A stretch of 64,000 bases of DNA. Origin: Orobanche coerulescens (lineage: Eukaryota; Streptophyta; Magnoliopsida; Lamiales; Orobanchaceae). Made by a program: the position numbers and the translations under genes. The notes under the pieces are model-generated. The model saw nothing but the letters and a program-made list of their open reading frames with translations. It made no database searches and was not told where the DNA came from. Positions 44,621 through 55,500 of the stretch are shown here, piece by piece. The stretch covers positions 209,641,096-209,705,095 of the forward strand of contig CM065802.1 of NCBI GenBank assembly GCA_033398695.1, in the 5' to 3' direction. Each line of letters starts with the position of its first letter. Positions within the stretch are counted from its first letter, which is position 1.

Positions 44621-46689
44621 TCAGACAAGCAGAGATTTAGGTACCCAAATTTGTGTGGGTCCTTTGGGGTTAGTTGGTTTCCTGGAGAATTGATTTCTCC
44701 TTGGATTATAGAAATTGTTATTATTATAACCTTCATAAGGTGTGTGTGGTCGAGGTCTGAATCTCCTGGTTGGATTGTATACCGGATATTCCTCAAAGTG
44801 TTGATAGTGTGGGCCATTTCTAAATCTAGGCTGAGACCATTTGTTAAATCTTTGTGGTCTCCACACTTGTTCATTTTGGTAATTAGGATAACCTTGAGGT
44901 TTCCATCTGCCCCTCCCATTATGAAATCTGTTTTTAGGGAGTTGTTGGTAATAATGGGCATGTTGTCTGGGCTGCTGTTTTTGCCTGGGCCATTGCCTAG
45001 TCGCCTGTCTAGGTGGCTGCCTGGTGTAACCTGACTGCAGCCTAGACATTTGACTTGGCTATTGCTTGTTTTTGAATATTGGTTTATACGTAGGCTCAGC
45101 AGTCGAGACAATTGTTTCTCCCTTGATAAACTTGGTTTCAGAACTAGAGGGAGTGTGAGAATCATATCCAAGGCCTGATTTGGTATATAGTGACCTTTTA
45201 TAAGTACACAATTCTCCCAGAGTTGAAGACGCCTTCAGGGAGGTTATTTCCTGCGCCTGAGTCTTATTTATCTGAGCCAGCTTAGTAAACTCGGCTTTGG
45301 CATGAGCAAGTGCAGCTAATTTTTCTTTAAGTAAAATGATTAGTCTGTTTATCTCAGCTGTATTAACGTCAGCCTGGTTTTTAAAGTCAGCTGCAGTTAT
45401 CTCAACCTTATTTAAATCTAGGCTGAGTTTTTCAAAATCATTTTTCAGCTGCCTATTCTCATCCTGCAGCTGAGTCTTCTCTGCTGATACAGTTTGGTGT
45501 GCAGATTTGAGTGTTTCAAAATCTTTAAATAGCTGGTTTACAGATTCGTGTAAATCAATGTCTTGTGACATGGCTGAACTATTATTTGAGCCGGTGGGTT
45601 TAGAAGTTACCTCTTCATCAGCTAGGTTTGCCATCAGGCAGTCATACTCCTCATCTTCATCAGAAAAGAATCCGCTGGTTGATTCGACATGCTCCTGGTC
45701 TTCTCCGATGAGGGCCTTTCTTCTATCTTCTTTTCTGCCCACCTCCTTCTTGGTTTCGTCCTTCTTGAGCTCAGGACAGTCCATTTGGAAGTGTCCTGTT
45801 TTGTGACAGTTGTAGCATTCTACTTTCCAGCTTCCACCCTTCTGGTTCTTTCTTGGATTCTCCTTATAATTTTTCTTGTATTTGGAGTAGTTCTTTCTAA
45901 AATTGCTGAACCTTTGCATAATAAACGCCATTTCTTCCTCAAAATCTAATGGATTTGGAGGCTTTACATCAGATAGGCTCTTGGCAGGGGACTCGGCTGC
46001 AAATGCGATTCCCTTCTCTGCAGCCTCAGTTGAGGATGAACTTGGAAGCTCGAACTCATAAGCCTTCAGATCAGAGAACAGCTCCTGGATCTTTATTTTA
46101 TTCAGGTCCTTGGACTCTCTCATGGCCACGGCCTTCATGCTCCATTCGGGGTTGAGAGATCTGAGAACCTTTAGTGCCATTTCCCTGTTGCCATAGGTTT
46201 TGCCGAGGGAGTTGATCTCATTGATAATCTCAGTGAACCTCGTGTCCACTTGGTCTATGGATTCACCATTCTTCATTTTAAAGTTGTCAAATTTTTGGAT
46301 AGCAATTGACAGCTTGTTTTCCTTGATCAGCTCCGTTCCTTCACACATTAGGGCTAATGTGTCCCAGATTTCTTTGGCATTCTTGCAGTTCTTGATCTTG
46401 ACCATGGTGGATTTTTCAAGAGTCTGATATAATACATCTCTGGCCCGGTTATCAAGATTGGCCAGCTTTCTTTCTTTGGGAGTCAGCTCCGTCCTCTTCT
46501 TAGGAATCTTCTCTGGCTTCCCTGGTGCGATCTCCTCTGCTGTGTTGTCCTTCTCAAAGATGAATGGACCGTCCTCGATGATGCACCACATGTCGTCATG
46601 AATCGAAGATAAGTGTGCCTGCATCCTTATCTTCCATGTATCATACTCACAACTGAAAACACAGGGAGTCTAGAATGCATGTGTTCCAT
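44621..46689 (-). pseudogene. SIRE-like gag with zinc knuckle
   Basis: The likely start is ATG 46689 (MEHMHSRLPVFS). A frameshift near 46650 leads into YDTWKIRMQAHL and the long frame 46624-45059. Capsid signature: ANLDNRARDVLYQTL, then KEIWDTLALMCEGTE. Knuckle: CYNCHKTGHFQMDC at about 45812. Then comes an Asp/Glu-rich and coiled-coil tail. An in-frame TAG at 45059-45061 is followed in the same frame by an Arg/Gln/Pro-rich stretch (45049-44624) ending IWVPKS, and a TGA at 44621 before protease. Gag assembles the particle and binds RNA. Confidence 0.85.
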
Positions 46690-46751
46690 TATAAAGTGAG
46701 AGTAAAGATATATATCTGATATAGATCTGGTTCGTGAAATAAATGAACCAA

Positions 46752-46765
46752 CCTCTCTGATACCA
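46752..46765 (-). other. SIRE-like primer binding site (tRNA-iMet)
   Basis: Minus strand TGGTATCAGAGAGG, two bases inside the 5' LTR. The first 11 bases match the usual initiator-Met PBS. Confidence 0.75.
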
Positions 46766-46767
46766 CT

Positions 46768-48239
46768 TGTAGGTCACAAGTCGTCCAGGTACAAGTCTAG
46801 GGGGGGTGAATAGACTTGTAGAAACTCTTAAACTCTTTTTCACGAAGAGTGAGTTTCTTCAGCTGAAAGGTAAACAAATGACTTGGAGTCGTTTGTTCTT
46901 TAATATTTGCGGAAGTCAGCTGATGACGAAAAGAAAGAAACTAATGAAACACTTAACAATGAATGCAGCAGTTAAAAGTATGATGCAATAAAACAGTAAA
47001 GAACGCAGGCGATTATAGTGGTATCAGAGGTGGGGTAATCCTCTACTAATCCACTTTTCTCCAAACCAGTTGGAGATGAATTCACTATAATTCTCAACCA
47101 GTGATAAATATTACAGTGATTCAAATCACACTACAACAGCTTCCAACCAGTGTAAATCCGTGCCGTTGTACACACTTGACTGCCTTGCACCTCTTGATCC
47201 TCGATCCTCGGATGCCTTTACAATCTCTTACTTCAACCAGTGAAGTACCCCGTACTCAGGATTATAGACAAGAGTTTTTGTCTTCTCCAACTAAGAGCTT
47301 CTTTAAGTATGAACTTTTAGAACCGCTCTTATCACGATGCTATAGATTGTTTTTTTATTGCTTGAATGCTTTGATCGCTTGAAAGTATGTTCGCACCGGT
47401 AGTTGCTCAGTTTCAAATCTTCGGATATATATAGGTCACGATCTCTGAGCTTTTTCCTTGTAGCCGTTGCAAATCTTTTGAACAAATCCGTCCGTTGGAG
47501 GGAGACTTCTTTGTTTAATCTTTCTGAATGTTGCAAGGCTGGATTCCTATTATTTTAATTTATCTTCCGACCGTTGTGAAGACTTCTGCATGTGAGCGCC
47601 GAATCTTTTGAATATAAAACTATTAAAGTCTTCAAGGTGGGTCTGGATGATTTATTTAAATCATATCTCTAGCGGGAATCACTCCAATTTGTCTCTTCAC
47701 GTTGCATGTGACTTTCCGTAATACTTGACTTTTCAACGCATGCTGACGTGGACTTGGAGTACTTGGCTGACTTCGAGTAGGCTGATGAGCAGCTAACATC
47801 TCTGCAGTTTGGACCTCTCTGCTGTTCACTGTTTGTGACTTATCTGATCAGGTGACTTCCCTGGGGTACCTTGGCTGTAGTCTGGTCAAACTTCTCTGAT
47901 AAATTATGTTGACCAGGACTACTCTGACTCGAATCGACTGATCCTCTCTGATGAACTTAGCTGTATTCAGTACTTAGTCGATTTTCAGCCTAACTAATTT
48001 TTGGCCTACAGAAGATACTCATTTGGTTCTTCTTTACATTTTGCCAAGTTTTATACTTAACACATTTGGCCTATGGAAGATACTCATTTGGTTCTTCCTT
48101 ACATTTTTGCCAAGTTTTTTACTTAACACATTTGGCCTATGGAAGATACTCATTTGGTTCTTCCTTACATTTTTGCCAAGTAATAAACATTTGATTTTAT
48201 ATTAATGACATCATCAAAATCTAACAAGTATTCCTAACA
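46768..48239 (-). repeat. SIRE-like 5' LTR, full length
   Basis: 1,472 bp, TGTAGGTCACAAG to TATTCCTAACA. It includes a TATA-like TATATATA (47425-47432, minus strand) and a 65-66-bp tandem repeat at 48001-48182 that lies within U3. The 3' LTR lacks the repeat-bearing part because of the deletion. Confidence 0.88.
48001..48182. repeat. 65-66-bp tandem repeat in the SIRE-like LTR
   Basis: About 2.8 copies starting at 48001, 48066 and 48132, each opening TTGGCCTA and containing AAGATACTCATTTGGTTCTT. The last copy is partial. Confidence 0.85.
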
Positions 48240-48244
48240 CCTTG

Positions 48245-49369
48245 CTGTTGTGGTCACCGGAGAAGTCAACCACGTTGAGAACCAAGGTGGTTGGTACGTC
48301 AATACCGGTGCGACCTCCCACGTTGGTGCCGATAGGAGCCAGTTTAAGAATTATCAAGCTGTTGAGGGGAGGAAGCTCAACATGGGGAATCCAGCTTCAT
48401 CTGAAATTATCGGAGTTGGAGAAGTGGACCTCAAACTTACGTCCGGACATACACTCACCTTGAAGAATGTACTTCATGTTCTGGATATGAGGAAGAATTT
48501 GATCTCGGGCTCTATACTAGTTAAAAAGGGGTTTAAACTAGTGTTTGAGTCAGATAGAATTATCATAAAAAAGTTTGATAGGTTTCTTGGTAAGGATTAC
48601 CTCACGGAGGGACTCTTTAAACTTAATGCTTTAGTTAAACGCCATGTAACCAAGTCCCAATGCTAATGAAAATGTTACTGCTTCCTCTTACTTGACTGAG
48701 TGTTCTGATTTATGGCATTGTAGATTAGGTCATGTGAATCTAAATGCTATAAAAAGATTAGTAAACTTAGATTTACTAAAATTAAATGAAGTCAATACCC
48801 AAAACAAATGTGAGATTTGTGTTGAAGCAAAAATGACGAAACTTCCGTTTTATTCGGTAAAACGAAACACAAAACCCCTTGAGTTAATTCACACAGATGT
48901 GTGTGATTTAAAGTTTATGCAAACTAGAGGTGGTAAGAAGTACTTTATCACTTTTATAGATGACTGCACAAGATATTGTTATCTTTATCTTTTGAGAAGT
49001 AAAGATGAGGCTATTGAAGCTTTTAAGAACTTCAAGAATGAAGCCGAGAATCAATTAGGCTGTCGTATTAAGATGGTTCGAAGTGATAGAGGTGGTGAAT
49101 ATGTAGCCCCGTTTGAGGAATTATGCAACGAAAGTGGTATAATTCATCAAACAACAACTCCATATGCACTACAATCTAATGACGTTGTTGAACATAAGAA
49201 TCGAACCCTTAAAGATATGATGAATGCCTTATTGATTAGTTCAGGGTTGCCCCAGAAAATGTGGGGGGAAGTTGTCCTGACAGCCAACTACATATTGAAC
49301 AAGATTCCACGCAAAGGTAAGGATATTACCCCTTATGAGTTTTGGAAAGGTAGAAAACCTTCATACTAA
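48245..49369 (+). pseudogene. copia C protease and integrase
   Basis: Resumes the copia C polyprotein after the SIRE insertion. The protease motif reads GWYVNTGATSHV: the catalytic Asp is replaced by Asn (NTGA instead of DSGA). After a frameshift near 48655 the integrase is well preserved: [18 protein letters not shown], then Asp in HTDVCDLKF, Asp in VRSDRGGEY and Glu in [12 protein letters not shown]. The frame stops at a TAA (49367-49369), apparently in place of Lys, within KPSYKYLKVWGC-type sequence. Confidence 0.85.
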
Positions 49370-49981
49370 TATCTCAAAGTGTGGGGGTGTTTGGATAAGG
49401 TTGAGGTACCTCTACCTAAACAAGTTAAAATCGGACTTAAGACGGTCGATTGTATCTTTATTAGGTATGCACTGAATAGTATTGCCTATCGGTTTGTTAT
49501 CCATAAGTCAAAAGTTCCTAAAATGACTGTGGGAACAACAATTGAATCAAGGAATATTGTATTCTTTGAAAATATAGATCCTTGTAAGTATAATGATAAA
49601 GTTGAGAACATTTCTAGCAATAGAGTTGAAGATGAAGGAACAAGTTCAAAACCTGTGGATGTAGATCCAAAGTCACGTAAGCGATCGAGATCTAATCTGG
49701 AAGATGTAGAACCGAGACGCGATAGTAAAGTTAGGACACCAAAGACATTTGGACCTGACTACATAGCATTCATGTTGGATGAAGAATCAACATCGATCAA
49801 AGTAGCTTATGCTAGAACAGACGGGTTGCTCTGGAAAGAAGCTGTTCAGAGTGAAATTGACTCAATTTTACAAAATGAAACTTGGGTTTTGGTTGATTTA
49901 CCTGAAGGTTGTAAGCCCTTAGGATGCAAATGGATCCTTAAAAGGAAGTACAAGGTTGATGGGTCAATTGACAAGTTCAAG
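49370..49981 (+). pseudogene. copia C integrase tail and start of RT, truncated
   Basis: Same frame as the integrase: VWGCLDKVEVPLPKQVKIG, FENIDPCKYNDK, a Ser/Arg-rich linker, then the RT opening TWVLVDLPEGCKPLGCKW. Copia similarity ends after DKFK at about 49981, and the rest of RT, RNase H and the 3' LTR are gone. The frame continues by chance to 50140 in unrelated sequence. Confidence 0.8.
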
Positions 49982-50891
49982 GGTTCGTTTCAAGAAATCC
50001 AAAATCATGTTCCGGGTGAAACGAAATCGATAAACGAGTTACTAATCCGTAGATTACGACCAATACAACAAGAATTACATGACCAATTCATCATAATCGG
50101 CCCAGAATTGAAATCAAAAGGAAAACCCCAAAATAGTTGAAAAAGGATTTTTTTGAAGAATTACCTCAATCCGATGAAGAACAATGGATTAGATGTTGTT
50201 AAACATGATCAAGACTTCAAGAATATGATGATAATGTACTCAGGGATTGAAATCCCCATCAAATCGCCCAAAAACCGAGAGAGAGAAGTGAAAATGGGCT
50301 GAAAAACGTGACTGTCCTATTTATACAACTGGACAAAACGGCTCAGAACACGGCCCAAATTAGAACCGTATTCCAGCGCCGTGTTATAAACGACTCAGCA
50401 AAAACGGTGCAAATAGCGTCATATTCCAGGGCCGTATTATGACAGTGTAGACTTTGTCATTATGACCATAACTTCTCCGGCCGGACTCCGATTGACTCGT
50501 CGTTTGAACCATTGGAAAGCTAATTTGATGCTCTATCATATTTTAAAGTTTCAGAATTTTTAGACTTTATAAGATCCGGTGGTGATCTTTCAAAGTCGAC
50601 CAAATGCACAAAAACGATACTCCTCGACAAAACAATAATTATTCAACATGCAACGAAACACTAACGGACAACACCAACGATCCAAATCGAAATTGAACAC
50701 ATAACAATGCGAGACATACTATTAGCTTGACTTATGCAACGATAAGTCGTACCCGACGAACACCACAAAACGGTACATCATGCCGTACCCAACATAGGGG
50801 AAAATCTCAAGAAATCGCCAACAGAACAAAATGAACGGCGCAATCGACAAAAATTCAAAAATAACCGGAACCGAGAATCTCGAGTATTACA
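49982..50891 (-). repeat. chromovirus LTR fragment
   Basis: Ends GAGTATTACA at 50891, followed by a minus-strand polypurine tract (AAGGAGGGTAGAA) and TTTCGTCC, exactly as at the inner edges of the Gypsy-1 and Gypsy-2 3' LTRs (3903 and 14649). It carries a minus-strand TATAAATA near 50312. Its left end is fused to copia C RT without a TGTAACACC terminus, so it is truncated. It lacks the TAGCG palindromes and instead has ACGGC/GCCGT words at 50338-50450. Confidence 0.6.
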
Positions 50892-51359
50892 TTCTACCCT
50901 CCTTAAAAGAAGTTTCGTCCCGAAACTTAAAACATGAAACAATCCAGGCAGAGCAACTCTGGATGACACATGATTCCGATAACTTGAAGATCGGGAAAGA
51001 CGATACGAAGGTAACCACCCCAAAACTTTGGGAAATTACAAAATGGCCCAAACACCTGAAACATCACGATAAGACAACGTATAACCAAACCGAACTTCAC
51101 AAAACGTCTAACAAGGTTAAACGGACTTACGGGGAAATACGAATAACAATTTCGAACAAGATTCGCAAGAATCGATCTCAAATGCGGAAAAGTCGCCAAA
51201 AAGCACGGACCTCAGTAAAACGACACCGAAACGAACTCGGATGTTAACAAGTGTAGAATGAAACAGTCACAGAAGGACGAAACGGTCACAGGCGATCCGT
51301 TAAAACGGACTCCTGCCAAAAAAGAAATGTACCAAAAATCGAAAATTGCGGATATTACA
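50892..51359 (-). repeat. second chromovirus LTR edge in tandem
   Basis: A second stretch ends GATATTACA at 51359 and again is followed by a purine tract (minus strand) and TTTCGTCCCCGAAACC. Either two related fragments are joined or part of one element is duplicated. The short ORFs here are not recognisable. Confidence 0.45.
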
Positions 51360-53364
51360 TCATATCACCTTTAAAAGAGGTTTCGTCCCCGAAACCTAAA
51401 CAACGAGAACGAAATGCTGGAACAGCGACCTTCTCGGCCATATCTTCTTGGTCCTGCATCTGATATCCATGACCAATTGTACCACAGTCACGACCGCATC
51501 CTCTGTCCCTCGACATACTAAGCGGATTCTCACTCGATACGATGCCACAACTTCGCAAAAATAACATGCTAAAGTATCAACTCAGCACGACAATATCACA
51601 TAAGGTAACTACTAACAACTCGATAAGAAAATCCACGAGGTGTTCTTTTAAATGATATCATTTGAAAATCCTTGGATTTGTGTGCTCTTCAAAGTAAAAC
51701 TTTAAAAGTATTTTTGGTACCTCGGGTTGCTTCATCAAAACTCTTAAACAACAGACTTTAACCGTCTCATTTTGAAATTATTGGCTAAATAATATTTTTT
51801 GTGCAACCGGCATTGTCAAAATCACCACGCCACTACACACCAGCATTACGTTAATAACAACAAGGTAGCCACCACGCCACTACACACCAGCATTACGTTA
51901 ATAACAACAAGGTAGCCACGCAAGGTCATCAAACAATTCGTACATACTTTAATCAATACAGGAAACTTTCTCAAATCCGAGTTTGAAGTTTACATCGAGT
52001 GAGATTTTTTATCTTTCAATATATATTTTTGAATATAAAAATCTTATTGGTTTTTGAAATAAAATATTTTTATGATGTGAAAGATTTTTCAAAATCATGT
52101 ACTCGAATTATCTGAAAATACAACAATATATTTACCGACTCCGTTTTTATATTTCGTTCGGTAAATTAATTTCTCACAAATTAAATTGGATTTAATTTGA
52201 CAATAATATAATTATGGTAATTTTATTTTTAAAGGAATTAATTTAATGAAATATTTATTTTGTCCAGAACATATTAAAATTAACGGTTATGTGAATTAAT
52301 TGGATTGATTCTAAAAGTTGGATTAATTTTTATTGATTAGATCAATATTTGGATTAATCAATATTGCCATTTATTTTAATGTAATGGTTGCATTTTTTGA
52401 ATGGTGATGTAGTTCATGGACTTAGTATTTTGAATCTTTATTCGATGGGGTTGTAATGGCCATTTTGAGCCAATTTTTTTTAGTAAATTTGTACGGGATG
52501 CAAATTTTATTAATGTAATAAATTAGCTATGACGAAGATTCGAGAACAAGCCGCCGTGAAGACGATGATTCCACACTTGTAATTTGATTACTTGTATTTT
52601 TCTTTTTTTCGAGTCGATGATGACTCAGTACATAAGAATGGTCCATGAACTACATGTTGGTAGCTACTAGGTTGTGTATGTTTTATTCATATGGTATGAA
52701 TGCTACAAACGCACTTAAATGAATTAATGTGCAAAGTATAACATTAATCGCGAAAATTCTCCCACGTCAAAATATTAAGTTTAAAAGGTTTCAAGTTTTT
52801 CCTTCCCTCCATCGAGCTCTTGAAAAATTGAAATCCAAACCGGATGTGATATGCTTCCGAGTTATCGGGGTAGTCGGTCGAGGAGGGTCGATAAATTTCC
52901 GGAGTGCATTGGATGCCTTCGGTTGGAGCAAATTTTATCCCTAGGAAACTGTTAGGTTGCCGGATAAGATTCAATTGCGAAACTGATAAGCGTCGATGGT
53001 GTAAGCTTAACTTGTTCATGAACTATAGAAATCGTATAGGTTGAGGAGAGTGAGCAAGGGGAAAAAGAAGATCGAATCATCCATTAGATGGGTTGGTGTT
53101 GGACACCACTTTATGAAGATTAATAGACTAGAAACCTATTCGGTTGCCCTCTATTAAAATTTATAAAGAACTCGATCACCACTATGAAGTAATGCGAACA
53201 AATACTTCCAGATCTCACAAGGGAGTGTGTTATTCTGATATAAGTAGTGGGAGATGGGTTAAAAGAATAGAAAAGACCTTAATTCTAAACTCAGATCATA
53301 ATTGAACGAGTCACTAATCAATCTGTCGTACTTAATGCAGACAAACAGAATATCAACTCTCAAA
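51360..53364. other. AT-rich stretch without recognisable genes
   Basis: Apart from a 47-bp direct tandem repeat (51824-51917), nothing can be supported. 51930-52700 is strongly AT-rich with TTAATT words like an LTR U3. The frame at 52729-52944 has no recognisable relative. The 5' LTR of the copia element that follows should lie here, but I could not find it. Confidence 0.5.
51824..51917. repeat. 47-bp direct tandem duplication
   Basis: Two identical copies (51824-51870 and 51871-51917) beginning ACCACGCCACTACACACCAG. Confidence 0.9.
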
Positions 53365-54200
53365 ATGACAATGAACCCGCTTACCATACTGCTCGAAAAG
53401 AACACCTTAAATGGTCCTAACTCTGTGGATTGGCTCCACAACCTGATGATAGTCCTCAGTATAGAAGCGCTGGAATACGTCTTGGAGACGGACATTCCGG
53501 CGGCTCCGGTGCGGACCAGAGCCAGTCAGGAAGATATTGAAAACAACAAAAAGTGGATTAAGGATGATATTAGAGTGTGTGGATATATGATGGCTTCTAT
53601 GTCTAATGAGATTCAGAGAGCTCATGAGAAAATTACTTCTGCTAGGCAGATCTTATCTCACTTAATCGAGCTTTATGGTGAGCCCTGTCGAACTGCTAGA
53701 TACGAGATACCCAAGCAACTGTTCCATTCCAGGATGAAGGAAGGTGAGAAGGTTGGAGACCACGTCCTAAAAATGATCTCTATGATCGAGAGATTGGAGG
53801 CTCTTGATTTTAGGATGGATGCTTCTCTCCAGACCGACCTTATCCTACAGTTTCTTCCTGATTCCTTCTCAAAGTTTGTTATGAACTTCAACGGCAATGA
53901 GATTGCTTGGAATTTAGCAGGTTTGATGAACAAACTTGTAACTGCTCAGTCTCAGATGAAGACTCTGCGGATGAAGGAGTCTTCTCTTGTGATTTCTTCT
54001 GGATCTCGGAGGTCCAAGAATAAGAAGAAAAAGACCAAGAAGATGGGTCCACGATGCAAGGACATTAAGGGTAAGGGTAAGGCCCCATTGGTTCCTAAGA
54101 GCAAGAAGGTGAAGTCGGACCAATGTCTCAAATGCGGTGAGCTGGGCCACTGGGCAAAAGACTATCCGATCCTTCATGGTGCTTCAGGTACGAAACTTTT
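53365..54200 (+). pseudogene. copia D gag
   Basis: Probable start ATG 53365 (MTMNPLTILLEKN), although the frame is open further upstream. The signature is LNGPNSVDWLHNLMIVL near the N-terminus and a helical capsid (ILSHLIELYGEPCRTARYE, GEKVGDHVLKMI). A Lys-rich region precedes the knuckle CLKCGELGHWAKDY, where the fourth ligand is Tyr instead of Cys, so zinc binding is probably lost. Confidence 0.82.
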
Positions 54201-54660
54201 AGTTTTGGAAACAAATTATTCTGATACTGTATTTTCTACTTCTTGGATACTGGATTCAGGTGCTAGTTCTCACATTTATACCATGAATCAGGATCTAGAA
54301 TAAAGTAGGAAACTTGGAGATGGGGAAGTGATGATTACTGTCGGAAGCGGACATAGTATCAAAGCGACTGATATAGGATCACTTCTTTTGGGTTTGGAAT
54401 CCGGCTTTGTTTTAACATTAGATGAAGTACTTGTATTGCCCAAGGGGCATAAGAATATTGTATCCATTCCAGTCTTGGACCAGACAGGCTTTTCATTTTT
54501 CATTGGTGATGGTTCTTGCAAAATTTATTTTCGAAATAAATTAGTAGGCACTGCCACATTGTTGAATGGACTGTATCATCTGAACATAAGTAACAAAGTC
54601 ATTGTGAACACTATGACTAGGAAGCGTGGTAGGGATGAAACTAATCAAGTTTTGAAATAG
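54201..54660 (+). pseudogene. copia D aspartic protease
   Basis: Active site TSWILDSGASSHI. An in-frame TAA follows at 54301-54303, then the same frame continues (VLVLPKGHKNIVSIPVLD). A second stop, TAG at 54658-54660, falls where the conserved Trp of the WHLRLGH motif is expected (the following residues are HFRLDH). Confidence 0.8.
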
Positions 54661-55500
54661 CATTTTAGACTTGATCATGTTGGTCAGACCAAGGTTTACG
54701 AAATGGAAAAGGATGGACTTATGGATCCATTGGGATCGGATCTCTTTCCAATTTGTGAATCTTGCCTTAAAGGCAAAATGACTAAGTCCCCCTTCATAGG
54801 GACTTTTGAAAGAGCCGCTGATAAACTTGGATTAGTCCATACCGACATGTGTGGTGCTTTAGAAGTAGCACGTGATGGATATCAGTATTTCGTTACGTTC
54901 ACGGATGATCATACTAGGTATGGTTATATGTACTTAATAAAACACAAATACGAGGCCTTTGATAAATTCCAGGAATTTAAGGCCCTAGTTGAAAAACAAA
55001 CTGGTAATCATATCAAAGCACTTCAGTCAGACCGATGTGGCGAGTATATGAGTTTAGAGTTTGACGAGTTCCTTAAGGAGAACGGAAAAGTGTCACAACT
55101 CACACCTCCAGGAAATCCTCAGTTAAATGGTGTGTCGGAAAGAAGCAACCGAACCTTGCTGGACATGGTTCGTTCCATGCTTAGCTACACTGACTTACCG
55201 ATTTACCTGTGGGGTTATGCGCTCCTGACTACTGCTTACATCTTGAACAGATGTCCTTCCAAGTCCTTTCCTAAAACCCCGCATGAGATGTGTGAGGGCA
55301 GGAAACCAAGTCTTAATCATATTAGTATTTTGGGATGTCCCGCCTATGTCCTGAAGACTAAGGCAGAGAAATTGGAAGCAAGGTTCGTGAAGGGATGTTT
55401 TCATTGGATTCCCATCTGGGATGATGTGTTGTCTATTCTACATGCCCAAAGATCGAAAAATCATTGTTGCCTCGCAAGCACACTTTCTGGAAGATGAGTT
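54661..55500 (+). pseudogene. copia D integrase
   Basis: Zinc domain (HFRLDHVG, then CESCLKGKM), first Asp in HTDMCGALEVARDG, second Asp in LQSDRCGEYMS (Cys for the usual Gly), Glu in GVSERSNRTLLDMVRSM. The C-terminal part (KTPHEMCEGRKPSLNHI, LGCPAYVLK) is in the same frame until a frameshift near 55400. Confidence 0.83.

Larger units (their letters stand above)
32673..48239 (-). mobile_element. SIRE-like copia element inserted in copia C gag, hosting a CACTA transposon
   Basis: 15.6 kb including a 4.2-kb nested CACTA. Ends are TGTAGGTCAC and TCCTAACA with CCTTG duplications (32668-32672 and 48240-48244). The minus-strand order is 5' LTR (46768-48239), PBS, gag, protease, integrase, RT-RNase H, a 570-bp spacer, a long accessory ORF and a truncated 3' LTR. 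Integrase before RT marks it as copia. The extra ORF downstream of pol, the long gag and the LTR start TGTTAGGAATACTTG point to the SIRE/Maximus lineage. Confidence 0.87.

Noticed and set aside
52729..52944. 71-codon plus-strand ORF and its 91-codon antisense ORF
   Set aside because: Neither resembles a known family, and they overlap each other in an AT-rich repeat region.
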